Origin: Sphingobacterium bambusae
Lineage (GTDB): Bacteria; Bacteroidota; Bacteroidia; Sphingobacteriales; Sphingobacteriaceae
Length of the DNA: 64,000 bases
NCBI RefSeq assembly: GCF_033955345.1
Contig: NZ_CP138332.1
Location: forward strand, 3,596,001-3,660,000
Direction of reading: 5' to 3'
In this document: positions 27,441 to 35,520 of the stretch, one piece after another
How positions within the stretch are numbered: the stretch's first letter is position 1
Layout of the letters: the number at the start of each line of letters is the position of its first letter
Position numbers and translations under genes: made by a program
The notes under the pieces: generated by a model
Databases searched by the model: none
The model's input: only the letters and a program-made list of their open reading frames with translations
Told to the model about the DNA's origin: nothing

Positions 27441-28682
27441 TTAGTTGATTTCCGATTGGGAATTTTTTACGAGAATTTCTTTAGCCATCACCATCGGAAC
27501 TTTGATATATTTCTTTTCCATATAGTTGATAACCTTCTCTAAAACCGCTCGTGCTTGGGGATCTAGCTTTTGCACGTCTTCCGCAAATACCTCGTTAAGG
27601 GCGAAAGAGCGAATCTCTTTAATCATCTCGGGCACTTCGCGCATCGCTACTTCTACGCGGCGTTGCTTGATGATGGGAAGGAATTCTTGAATATTTTGTT
27701 GGATGATGGCATCTGCACTTTCCAACTCGTTGTAACGGTCCTGCTTGTTCTTTTCGGCGATGGCCTGCAAGCTACTCACTTCAATGTAATGAATAGGAAA
27801 GTTTGCCACAACATCGGCATCGACATCGTTCGGGATTGCTAAGTCTACAACCACTTTACGGTCAGTCTCTCCATTCAACAACATTTCATAAAGGTTGCTG
27901 TCGATAATGGCCTCGGGAGATCCGGTACAAACAATCATCACATCAAATCCTTTTTTATAGCTTCCCAATGCTGAAAGCGGGAAAGCTTCCGCATTAAGCT
28001 CTGCTGCCAACTTTTGTGCATTGGCCAACGTGCGGTTGAACACCGTAAAGTTGGAATGTTGATGTTTCTTTAGATATTTCGCCAAATTTTGGTTGGTCTC
28101 TCCAGAGCCTATAACCAAAATACGAGCGTTTTGGGGAAGTTTCGTTTCTTTGAGCTTACGGTAAGCTAAGGAAACCACCGAGATCGGATTGCGTGCGATG
28201 TTGGTATAGGTATACACCTCCTTCGCTGTCTTAACCAAGCGATCCATCACCAAGCGCAGATAGTCACCGGTGAATCCTGCTTCGCGACAACGCTCGTAAG
28301 CGCGGCGTACCTGTGCAAGAATTTCCTTCTCGCCCACAACTAGACTTTCTAGGGAGCAGGACATACGGAAGAGATGGGTTAAAGCATCCATGCCGGAGTA
28401 TCGCGTCACTTGACCCAAATAACATTGCAAGCGCTCGCTGGGAACACAAAAGTTCATCCGGTGCATGAAGTTAGCAATGAATTCATCATTGAGTTCATGG
28501 GCGCCAGAAAAAACAAACTCCACACGGTTACACGTAGCGATGTAAAAAATCTCCGGAATATCTAAGCTATTCTTTAGGTTAATTAAGCGTTCTTCCAACT
28601 CCTCGTTGCAGATGACCAAATTGCCCAAGTCTTTTAATTCGACGTGCTTGTGGGTAAATGCTATAACTTTTAAATTCTTCAA
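27441..28682 (-). CDS. hemA: Glutamyl-tRNA reductase
   Basis: HemA reduces glutamyl-tRNA to glutamate-1-semialdehyde with NADPH, the committed step of the C5 pathway. The 413-residue sequence has the catalytic Cys51 in IATCNRVEFVFSG, GEKEILAQVRRAYE, the NADPH motif VIGSGETNQNLAKYL and the NRT segment. The start appears to be TTG at 28682, because an in-frame TAG lies two codons upstream and no ATG follows before conserved sequence. It heads hemA-hemCD-hemB. Confidence 0.96.
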   Translation of the reverse strand: MKNLKVIAFTHKHVELKDLGNLVICNEELEERLINLKNSLDIPEIFYIATCNRVEFVFSGAHELNDEFIANFMHRMNFCVPSERLQCYLGQVTRYSGMDALTHLFRMSCSLESLVVGEKEILAQVRRAYERCREAGFTGDYLRLVMDRLVKTAKEVYTYTNIARNPISVVSLAYRKLKETKLPQNARILVIGSGETNQNLAKYLKKHQHSNFTVFNRTLANAQKLAAELNAEAFPLSALGSYKKGFDVMIVCTGSPEAIIDSNLYEMLLNGETDRKVVVDLAIPNDVDADVVANFPIHYIEVSSLQAIAEKNKQDRYNELESADAIIQQNIQEFLPIIKQRRVEVAMREVPEMIKEIRSFALNEVFAEDVQKLDPQARAVLEKVINYMEKKYIKVPMVMAKEILVKNSQSEIN

Positions 28683-28711
28683 AGCCTATCTTGCTCTATA
28701 ATTTCTCCCTG

Positions 28712-28746
28712 CAAATGTAGATGAAAGCAAAGGCTTTTCTGTCAAA
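28712..28746 (-). promoter_or_regulatory. Candidate hemA promoter
   Basis: On the minus strand TACATTTG (28712-28719) matches TANNTTTG, with a -33 TTTG (28743-28746) 23 nt upstream. This gives a short 5'-UTR of about 25 nt. Confidence 0.6.
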
Positions 28747-28844
28747 AATCTGTCAATACGAAGAATTTAGAATGATTTTAAATAATGTTAAATTTTTGTT
28801 AAAGTGTTGATTTTTAGTACTTAGTGTTTGTGTCTCTCCATTGT

Positions 28845-28860
28845 TGTGATATCAATCACA
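28845..28860. promoter_or_regulatory. CRP-type palindrome between hemA and a membrane protein gene
   Basis: TGTGATATCAATCACA is an exact TGTGA-N6-TCACA site, the consensus of Crp in Proteobacteria. A further half-site, TGTGATC, lies about 20 bp downstream. A Crp/Fnr-family protein of Bacteroidota may bind here and control one or both divergent genes. Confidence 0.4.
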
Positions 28861-28974
28861 TCGTGGCTGATGAATATGTGATCTAGGCAACTTATTTTTC
28901 TCTTGTTTTTTTAACAAACTATTATAAAATGGACAAAGAATTCTAAATCTTTGCATAGAAAATTTAGTATCAAT

Positions 28975-29400
28975 ATGTACATCCTTCGAAAACCCATGGC
29001 CCTAGTAGGCATCTTTGTTTCCGCATTGGCACCACTATTTCTCCCTTTTCTCAAAGTACCTATAAAAGGGAATTGGAATCTATATCAAACGGATGCCAGT
29101 TTGTTTTTCATCACCTACGGCCTGCTGGCGCTGTGTGTACTTGCGTTCTTCTTGCGAAAAGTAAGTTTCTACCGCCTTTGCACCAAGATTTATCTAGGCT
29201 GGTGCGTTTTGGGATTCGTCGCCGTCTACTTCAAGATCAATAATTATTTTGGGATGAAGTTTGTTGATAATCTGCTGTCGTCCACCTTGCATCTGAGATG
29301 GGGTTGGTTTTTCCTCTTTTTTGGTGCGCTGGTTATGCTGGTATCGGTAAAGAAGACGGTCGTCGCCCAAGCGGAGCCGGAGAAGACAGCGGAAGCCTAG
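28975..29400 (+). CDS. Four-helix membrane protein, DUF4293-like
   Basis: From ATG 28975 the protein has 141 residues with four hydrophobic helices, starting near residues 7, 42, 69 and 108, and a short Ala/Glu/Lys tail. Size and layout recall DUF4293 proteins of Bacteroidota, but I am not certain of the family. A frame from TTG 28951 would add eight residues. It is divergent from hemA and ends at a strong bidirectional terminator. Confidence 0.65.
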   Translation: MYILRKPMALVGIFVSALAPLFLPFLKVPIKGNWNLYQTDASLFFITYGLLALCVLAFFLRKVSFYRLCTKIYLGWCVLGFVAVYFKINNYFGMKFVDNLLSSTLHLRWGWFFLFFGALVMLVSVKKTVVAQAEPEKTAEA

Positions 29401-29417
29401 CTCGTTTGCTATCAGCA

Positions 29418-29465
29418 GATACAAAATGCCCGTCGAGAACATAGTCTTGACGGGCATTTTGTATC
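29418..29465. terminator. Bidirectional terminator
   Basis: A 21-bp inverted repeat with one G-U pair (29418-29438 and 29445-29465) and a 6-nt loop lies between the convergent membrane protein and DUF2027 genes. Confidence 0.9.
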
Positions 29466-29482
29466 TAATGGAAACACCAACA

Positions 29483-30133
29483 CTAGCGTTTGTTGGGCCG
29501 GTGGCTGATGAAATGATCTTTCAACTTATCCAACCCGATATTTTCTTCCGGCTTGTCCAGCTCGAACCGCCATATTTTCGTATCCATAATAGGGTCCTGC
29601 TCCTTCGATAAGATTAAATCCATCGGTTTCACGCGAAACTCCTTTCTTATCGGTGCTGTCGAAAGACGCGGCTGTCCGCTATGGCGCAAGATTTGAATAT
29701 CAAAAGTAGGCCATTTGCCCACACTGTTGAAATTCGCGGTGTAGAACTGTACAAAATCTTGTTGCGGTATTTTTTCTGCAAATACACCGGTTGTTTTATT
29801 TCCGCTGATTTCAGCAATGCTCACCAGTAATTCGAAGGAGCTGTGGTTAACAATAAAAAATTTAGCCAGTCCGTCACGTTGCTCGCCATCAACACCCAAA
29901 TAGATACCCCGTTCCACAAAGGGTTGGTTGCTTGTTGCCGAACTGCGCGGCGCTTCCTCATCGTCGGCGCGACGCATGTTGCCGTGTACAAGGGTTATCT
30001 TGCTGACCAAGACCGGTATCTCAAAGCCCGATTCGTCCGTCACACCAACAATGTCGTTCTTTTGAAAAGAGGTAATGTGCCCCTCGATCGGTTCGTCAAC
30101 GAAGCGAACCAAGTCGCCAATTTTATATTTCAT
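29483..30133 (-). CDS. DUF2027 protein without Smr domain
   Basis: The 216-residue protein starts with the typical MKYKIGDLVRFVDEPIEGHITSF and GFEIPVLVSKI of DUF2027 proteins of Bacteroidota. Many family members are longer and end in a Smr (MutS2-type nuclease) domain. This one stops right after the second domain with HFISHRPNKR. It may be a short paralogue. Function unknown. It is the last gene of the rbfA-aat-aminotransferase operon, 22 bp after the aminotransferase. Confidence 0.78.
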   Translation of the reverse strand: MKYKIGDLVRFVDEPIEGHITSFQKNDIVGVTDESGFEIPVLVSKITLVHGNMRRADDEEAPRSSATSNQPFVERGIYLGVDGEQRDGLAKFFIVNHSSFELLVSIAEISGNKTTGVFAEKIPQQDFVQFYTANFNSVGKWPTFDIQILRHSGQPRLSTAPIRKEFRVKPMDLILSKEQDPIMDTKIWRFELDKPEENIGLDKLKDHFISHRPNKR

Positions 30134-30155
30134 ATATCGTATTTTCTTTTATGTA

Positions 30156-31232
30156 TTAAAGACGATCGATGATCTGCAATAAGCGATCCAAGTCATCTTC
30201 TGTGTTGTACAGGTGTATACCTATTCGAATGCCGCTACCACGCGGGAAGCACTTCACCCCAGATTCCATAAGCGTAGTATAGTGCGCTGGTGAAATCTGT
30301 ATGTTGATCAAGCTCGATCTGGTCGTGCGAGCCGCTATTTCGGGTAACAGCAATTGCCGCTTGTTCAGCTCCTCATGAGCCAGTTGCGATAAATCACGGA
30401 TGTGTTTTCCTACAGCCTCCAATCCCAAGCTATTCAAGAATGCCAAGGACTGCCCTAAAGTGCCATGGCTCAATGTATCTTGGTGCCCTGGCTCAAAAAA
30501 TGTTTGCAGCATGGATTTTCCTGCCCACATGGCCTCCTTGGGGCGCGCTATTGCGCCAATCACCCGCTGTAAAAATTCTATAAATTGATCGCTGAGCATT
30601 AAAAAGCCGTTGCCAAATCCAGATAAAAGCCATTTATAGCCGCTACCACCCACAGCATCGAACCCCGATTCGATAAACGAAAACGGTTCGGTCCCAAAAT
30701 ACTGTGTTCCGTCACCGATGATGAGCAGTTGTGGGAAGTCATGCTTCAGTTCTTTGATAAAGTTTAGGTCTATTTTGATGCCATTGATATACTGGATCAT
30801 GCTCAAAACTAGTACGTCCGGTTTATGCTGCGTTACCGCTTCCCGTATGTTCATCTCCAGTTGGGCGTTCAACGGAATACGCTGATAGGAAAAATTACGG
30901 CTGATGATCGGATAATTTAAGGATGGATAGTCCTCGTCCAAAAGTAGGAAGGTAGTCTCCTTGGGTAGCAAGTCGAGTAAGGTACTATAGCCAAAGGAAA
31001 AGTTTGGCGTGCAGAATACCTGTTGTGCTTGCGCTCCAAAAGTATTTCCGAGACTGTCTCGAACGCTATTGATTAGGTCGGCCTGTTGATCCCTGAGCAG
31101 GCTGTTCAAGTCAAAAAACGACTGTTCTCGAGCAGATCTCCACTGATGCACTTGACGAGGCAATACGCCATTGCCCGGTGTGTTTAGGTAGGTTATGTCC
31201 GTTGGGATATCAAAATGTTCTTTAAAAGGCAT
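30156..31232 (-). CDS. PLP-dependent aminotransferase class V
   Basis: This 358-residue fold-type I PLP enzyme is of the cysteine desulfurase/isopenicillin epimerase-like group. The cofactor Lys is in [17 protein letters not shown] and the Asp that contacts the pyridine is in [24 protein letters not shown] at the N-terminus is typical of class V. There is no conserved desulfurase Cys loop, so it is probably not IscS. The substrate cannot be named. Its start overlaps the end of aat by 11 bp, so the two are translationally coupled. Confidence 0.88.
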   Translation of the reverse strand: MPFKEHFDIPTDITYLNTPGNGVLPRQVHQWRSAREQSFFDLNSLLRDQQADLINSVRDSLGNTFGAQAQQVFCTPNFSFGYSTLLDLLPKETTFLLLDEDYPSLNYPIISRNFSYQRIPLNAQLEMNIREAVTQHKPDVLVLSMIQYINGIKIDLNFIKELKHDFPQLLIIGDGTQYFGTEPFSFIESGFDAVGGSGYKWLLSGFGNGFLMLSDQFIEFLQRVIGAIARPKEAMWAGKSMLQTFFEPGHQDTLSHGTLGQSLAFLNSLGLEAVGKHIRDLSQLAHEELNKRQLLLPEIAARTTRSSLINIQISPAHYTTLMESGVKCFPRGSGIRIGIHLYNTEDDLDRLLQIIDRL

Positions 31233-31878
31233 GAGGGTTTAGGTTTTGTTGTTGTAAAAGGTCATAATAAACATCGCCAGAGATCATCTTTGCGCCAAGT
31301 GAGGCTAGATGATCGGTGTACACTTGGCAATCTATTAATTGGAGGTCAGCATGCTGGCAAAGATGTATAAAGGCGAGTTTGGAAGCATTGGCGACATGCG
31401 AAAACATGCTCTCCCCACAAAATACGCCCCCGACCTGTATGCCATATAGGCCGCCGACAAGGTGTCCGTTTTCATCATAGGTTTCAACGCTGTGCGCAAA
31501 GCCTAGTTCGTGTAGCTTGATGTAGGCATTTTGCATGTCTTCTGTGATCCAAGTGCCATCCTGACCCACACGAGCCTTGCTGGCGCAAGCTGCGATAACC
31601 TCCTGAAAGCATTGGTCTACCTGAACCGTAAGCCTGCTGTGGCGCATAAACTGCCGCATACTTTTGCTGATCTTTATTTCATCGGGATAGAGCACAAACC
31701 GTTCTGTTGGCGCATACCATAAAATAGGTGTCTCATCCGAATACCAAGGAAATATGCCATGCTCATAGGCAAGTAACAGGCGCTCGGAAGACAGGTCGCC
31801 ACCAACGGCCAAAAGACCATCTTCATCAGCAAGGGATGGATGCGGAAAAGTCAATCGTTCGTCCAGTCGGTAGGGCAT
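31222..31878 (-). CDS. aat: Leucyl/phenylalanyl-tRNA--protein transferase
   Basis: Aat adds Leu or Phe from aminoacyl-tRNA to proteins with N-terminal Arg or Lys, marking them for ClpS/ClpAP degradation. The 218-residue sequence has the core motifs [58 protein letters not shown] and [11 protein letters not shown]. The length is normal. It lies 27 bp after rbfA and overlaps the aminotransferase. Confidence 0.96.
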   Translation of the reverse strand: MPYRLDERLTFPHPSLADEDGLLAVGGDLSSERLLLAYEHGIFPWYSDETPILWYAPTERFVLYPDEIKISKSMRQFMRHSRLTVQVDQCFQEVIAACASKARVGQDGTWITEDMQNAYIKLHELGFAHSVETYDENGHLVGGLYGIQVGGVFCGESMFSHVANASKLAFIHLCQHADLQLIDCQVYTDHLASLGAKMISGDVYYDLLQQQNLNPHAF

Positions 31879-31905
31879 AGGAGCATAAAAGCAAAAAACC
31901 AGATG

Positions 31906-32277
31906 TTAATCTGGTTGTCTTGGTTCTTTACTGATTTCGTCAAAGAGTTTATCCATATGTTCGACGTACTCGTTGGTATCATCCAAAAAGAATTCCAGCT
32001 GCGGTACGATCCGTGCCTGATTCTTGATGCGTGTTCCTAATTTGTAGCGAATTTCATTGGTCTTGCTTTGTATGTTTCCGAGATCGTCCTTGGCTGTTTT
32101 GGTGTTCAGGAAACTCAGGTATACCCGTGCTATAGCCAAATCCGGAGTCATCCGAACGCGTGTAACCGTAATAAATGCACCGGGAGCCCATGCATTACCC
32201 TCACGTTGGAAAAGCTCTGCAAGATCCTGTTGTATCACACCCGCAAACCGTTGTTGTCGCTTACTTTCTGTTCCCAT
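31906..32277 (-). CDS. rbfA: Ribosome-binding factor A
   Basis: RbfA binds the 30S subunit during late maturation of 16S rRNA and aids cold growth. The 123-residue protein has the single KH-like fold: ESKRQQRFAGVIQQDLAELFQRE, then ITVTRVRMTPDLAIARVYLSFL and the C-terminal RIVPQLEFFLDDTNEYVEHMDKLF. First gene of a four-gene operon. Confidence 0.95.
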   Translation of the reverse strand: MGTESKRQQRFAGVIQQDLAELFQREGNAWAPGAFITVTRVRMTPDLAIARVYLSFLNTKTAKDDLGNIQSKTNEIRYKLGTRIKNQARIVPQLEFFLDDTNEYVEHMDKLFDEISKEPRQPD

Positions 32278-32373
32278 AGCTTTTTTGTTTTTATTTACGC
32301 TTTAAAAATGAATAAAGTGTTCTGCTACCAAATACAAAGATATAAATTAATGCCGGACTACACATCAAAAGAA

Positions 32374-32402
32374 AAAGCGTATCACAGGTCGAGATACGCT
32401 TT
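32374..32402 (-). terminator. Terminator-like hairpin upstream of rbfA
   Basis: AAAGCGTATC (32374-32383) pairs perfectly with GATACGCTTT (32393-32402) and gives a U-rich tract only on the minus strand. No minus-strand gene precedes it, so it may end a small RNA. Confidence 0.6.
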
Positions 32403-32488
32403 CAGAACAAAATTAGTTTATAAATGGTTAGCTGTATTTTTTCAAGATTTAAGACCTTCGTCTATCACATTTTAGTTTGTCTAGCCTT

Positions 32489-32534
32489 GGCAAATAAAGT
32501 GTGAGTATAAACTCACTGTCTTTATTTTCTTTCT
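32489..32534 (+). terminator. Second terminator-like hairpin, plus-strand U-tract
   Basis: AAATAAAG pairs with CTTTATTT and inside it GTGAG with CTCAC around TATAAA. It is followed by TTTTCTTTCTT on the plus strand. No plus-strand gene precedes it. Confidence 0.5.
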
Positions 32535-32798
32535 TCCATTTTCCCCTTACTTCTACAAACATAGGTATATAATATATTCACGCAAAGACTTTTTTTAAAA
32601 AAAAGTGAGTGGTTACTTTTTTATTGTGTTTTTGGCGTTTTGAGACACTTTATTGAATTCTGCCATTTTTTTTAGGAATGTGTCACGGCGAGTTTTTTCA
32701 GTAAATTGTGCATTTTTTCTGTGAAGTACCTAGAGCCCTGTTGCTGGAAAAATATGATAATGCATAAAACAGCTAGACGATTATTTGCTAAAGAATAG

Positions 32799-32806
32799 TA
32801 AATTTG
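32799..32806 (+). promoter_or_regulatory. Candidate argH promoter -7 element
   Basis: TAAATTTG matches TANNTTTG, 59 bp before argH. A TTTG at 32784-32787 is too close to be the usual -33 element. Confidence 0.45.
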
Positions 32807-32865
32807 AGCCTCGGAAAGTTCGCTTAACAAGACATTTCCTTTTTTTAGCATAAAACCATACAGCA

Positions 32866-34197
32866 ATGAAGATTTGGCAAAAGAACATCAATGTAGACAA
32901 GTTTGTGGAAACATTTACCGTAGGCAACGATCGTGCTATGGATTTGCAGCTTGCCGCAGCTGATGTGTTGGGATCGCTCGCGCATACAAAGATGTTGAAC
33001 ACAATAGGGCTTTTGCCTACAGATGACTTGCTAGCTGTGCAGCGAGAGCTTAAAAATATCTACGCAGACATCACGGCCGGTAATTTCATCATCGATGATT
33101 CGGTGGAGGACGTACATTCGCAGGTGGAGATGCTCTTGACGGAGCGCATTGGCGAAGCGGGCAAGAAAATTCATTCCGGCCGTTCTCGGAACGATCAGGT
33201 ACTTGTCGACCTCAAACTCTACTTTCGTTCAGAAATTGAGAATCTCGTGCTGCTTGTTGAGTCTCTTTTCAATAAGTTGATCGCGTTGAGTGAAGAACAT
33301 AAATCAGTGCTTATTCCTGGCTATACGCATTTGCAAATTGCGATGCCCTCTTCTTTTGGATTGTGGTTTGGCGCTTATGCGGAAAGCTTGGTGGATGACC
33401 TCGAGTTGTTGAAAGCAGCTTGGAAGATATGTAATAAAAATCCGCTGGGTTCAGCGGCAGGTTATGGTTCCTCCTTTCCATTAAACCGCAGTATGACTAC
33501 GGAGCTCTTGGGTTTTGATGACCTTAACTATAATGTGGTGTACGCGCAGATGGGGCGTGGAAAAACCGAACGTATCCTTGCCCAAGCCATGAGCGCCGTG
33601 GCGGCCACATTAGCTAAATTTGCGATGGATGTCTGCATGTTTATCAACCAAAATTTTGGATTTATATCGTTCCCAGCGCACCTAACTACGGGATCCAGTA
33701 TTATGCCGCATAAGAAAAATCCGGACGTTTTTGAGCTGATACGCTCCAGATGCAATAAAATTCAGGCGCTGCCCAATGAAATTGCGCTGATGACAACAAA
33801 CTTGCCCTCAGGATATCACCGCGATCTACAGTTGCTGAAGGAAAATCTGTTTCCGTCGTTTCAATCGTTAAGCGAGTGTTTGGAAATCGCTACCTTCATG
33901 CTGGAGCATATTGCAGTTAAAGATAATATCTTAGACGATCCAAAGTACGATTACCTTTTTAGCGTCGAGGTTGTCAACAATGAAGTGTTGCAGGGCATTC
34001 CTTTCCGGGAGGCCTACCGTAACATCGGCTTGGCCATTGAAAATGGAACTTTCCAGCCCGCAAAAGAGGTGCATCATACACACGAAGGTAGTATCGGTAA
34101 CTTATGCAACGAACAGATCGTGCGTATGTTCAATGAGGTAAAGGCTTCTTTTGGCTTCGATAAGGTCAAGAACGCACTCGATACACTGGTTCAATAA
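32866..34197 (+). CDS. argH: Argininosuccinate lyase
   Basis: ArgH splits argininosuccinate into arginine and fumarate, completing the pathway whose synthase is at 19.5 kb. The 443-residue protein has EDVHSQVEMLLTERIG, SGRSRNDQVLVDLKLYFR, the TxHLQ region (YTHLQIAMPSSFGLW) and the flexible catalytic loop GSSIMPHKKNPDVFEL. Its stop codon lies inside the stem of the terminator shared with galM. Confidence 0.97.
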   Translation: MKIWQKNINVDKFVETFTVGNDRAMDLQLAAADVLGSLAHTKMLNTIGLLPTDDLLAVQRELKNIYADITAGNFIIDDSVEDVHSQVEMLLTERIGEAGKKIHSGRSRNDQVLVDLKLYFRSEIENLVLLVESLFNKLIALSEEHKSVLIPGYTHLQIAMPSSFGLWFGAYAESLVDDLELLKAAWKICNKNPLGSAAGYGSSFPLNRSMTTELLGFDDLNYNVVYAQMGRGKTERILAQAMSAVAATLAKFAMDVCMFINQNFGFISFPAHLTTGSSIMPHKKNPDVFELIRSRCNKIQALPNEIALMTTNLPSGYHRDLQLLKENLFPSFQSLSECLEIATFMLEHIAVKDNILDDPKYDYLFSVEVVNNEVLQGIPFREAYRNIGLAIENGTFQPAKEVHHTHEGSIGNLCNEQIVRMFNEVKASFGFDKVKNALDTLVQ

Positions 34198-34229
34198 AAA
34201 AGGAGATTTTTAAATCTCCTTTTTTATTG
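34192..34229. terminator. Bidirectional terminator containing both stop codons
   Basis: A perfect 18-bp inverted repeat (34192-34209 and 34212-34229) with a 2-nt loop overlaps the argH stop (34195-34197) and the galM stop (34210-34212). Confidence 0.92.
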
Positions 34230-35274
34230 AAAACCTGTAGATCGTTTGCGATTCAAATACTTCTCCAGGTTGTAGGATCGTGGATGGGAAAAGCGCTTGG
34301 TTTGGACTGTCTGGATAATGTTGTGTCTCAAAACAAAAAGCGTTGCGCGAAAAATAGGTGCCCCCCGATTTTCCCTTGTCGTTGCCTGTCAAAAAGTTTC
34401 CTGTATAAAGCTGTACACCCGGTTCTGTCGTTAGTACGTCGAGCTTGATGCCCGATAGCTCCGAATAGGCCGACGCCGCTGCTGTGGAAAAGGTTTGCTT
34501 ATTCACAAAAGTATGGTCGTAGCCATTGCCCATTCGTAGCTGTTCTTCCTCCTTGTTCAGGTCGTCTACAATTTTTTTCGGTGTACGGAAATCGAATGCA
34601 CTTTCATCAACTGCTGTTTCGGTGCCCAAAGGAACCTGATGTTCGTCGATGGCGATAAAATGTGTTGACGGTATATGTAATATATGTTGCAACACATCGC
34701 TGTGGCCCTCACCATTGAGGTTGAAGTAAGCGTGGTTGGTCAGGTTTACGGGCGTAGCCTTGTCCGTTTCCGCCTTGTATTGAATCCTGATCTCGTTGTT
34801 ATCTGTCAGTTCATAGGACACGCAGACCTTTAATGTTCCTGGGAAGCCCTCTTCACCGTCGGCGGATACATAGTAAAAATCGACCTTCTTTTCCATGGAT
34901 ACCTGTCTGTCCCACACCTTTGTATGAAATCCCGTAGGTCCGCCATGTAGGCAGTTTCTGCCATTGTTCTGTTGTAGCACGTGGTTTTTGCCGTCCAACT
35001 CAAATTGACCATGGGCAATGCGGTTTGCGTAGCGCCCAATCGTTGCGCCGTGGTATTGTTCATCCGCGCTTAGGTATTCTTGGATGCTGTTGAAGCCTAA
35101 TACGACATCGCGGAGTTCGCCGAATTTGTCGGGAACTAAAATGCTCACAATCCGAGCACCATAATCGGTAAAAGCAACCTGCATACCCGATCGGTTTTTA
35201 AGGACAATCAGGTGGGTGTTTTTGCCATCAATTTTATGTTCGAAATCTGCCGGGTGCGGAAGTTTATATGTCAT
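34210..35274 (-). CDS. galM: Aldose 1-epimerase (mutarotase)
   Basis: GalM interconverts alpha and beta anomers of galactose, glucose and related sugars. From ATG 35274 the protein has 354 residues. It shows GRYANRIAHGQFELDG, LHGGPTGFHTKVWD, the catalytic His in NLTNHAYFNLNGEG and the catalytic Glu in TTEPGVQLYTGNF. A longer frame to 35340 adds 22 residues unlikely to be translated. No galactose operon surrounds it. Confidence 0.94.
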   Translation of the reverse strand: MTYKLPHPADFEHKIDGKNTHLIVLKNRSGMQVAFTDYGARIVSILVPDKFGELRDVVLGFNSIQEYLSADEQYHGATIGRYANRIAHGQFELDGKNHVLQQNNGRNCLHGGPTGFHTKVWDRQVSMEKKVDFYYVSADGEEGFPGTLKVCVSYELTDNNEIRIQYKAETDKATPVNLTNHAYFNLNGEGHSDVLQHILHIPSTHFIAIDEHQVPLGTETAVDESAFDFRTPKKIVDDLNKEEEQLRMGNGYDHTFVNKQTFSTAAASAYSELSGIKLDVLTTEPGVQLYTGNFLTGNDKGKSGGTYFSRNAFCFETQHYPDSPNQALFPSTILQPGEVFESQTIYRFSIKKEI

Positions 35275-35461
35275 GGTATTTGTGTGTAGATATTTTTTAA
35301 AAATACGCAATACAGCCGAGAAGGAAAAGCAAAGTGACAAAAGTCTTTTTTGGAAGTGCTACAGCTCTTGTTTCTTGTTCGCTATCAGTTTGTTCTATGC
35401 GGATGGGGACATTACGGTATGCTGTCTTCTGCAAGGGAAAGTAACCCTTTGCAAAAATGCT

Positions 35462-35495
35462 TGCCGCACCTCCAGTTTAGAAATGGTATATTTGC
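35462..35495 (+). promoter_or_regulatory. Candidate dgt promoter
   Basis: TATATTTG (35488-35495) matches TANNTTTG, with TTG at 35462-35464 as a partial -33 element 23 nt upstream. It lies 25 bp before ATG 35521 and supports that start. Confidence 0.55.
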
Positions 35496-35520
35496 TAGCA
35501 CACAAAAATCTATAGTTTAC

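Larger units (their letters stand above)
32278..32865. other. 590-bp gap with two hairpins and AT-rich tract
   Basis: No gene with a recognisable product lies here. Two terminator-like hairpins (32374-32402 and about 32489-32526) flank a 90-bp segment, followed by a 200-bp tract rich in T-runs and then the argH promoter. A 64-codon minus-strand frame at 32672-32866 looks accidental. Confidence 0.6.

Noticed and set aside
29483..30133. Possible frameshift removing a Smr domain from the DUF2027 gene
   Set aside because: The 17 bp after the stop is followed at once by a perfect terminator, so no Smr-coding remnant can be present. A naturally short protein is more likely.
32672..33002. Minus-strand frames of 64 and 73 codons at the argH start
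   Set aside because: They overlap the argH promoter and 5' coding region and have no plausible start signal or family.
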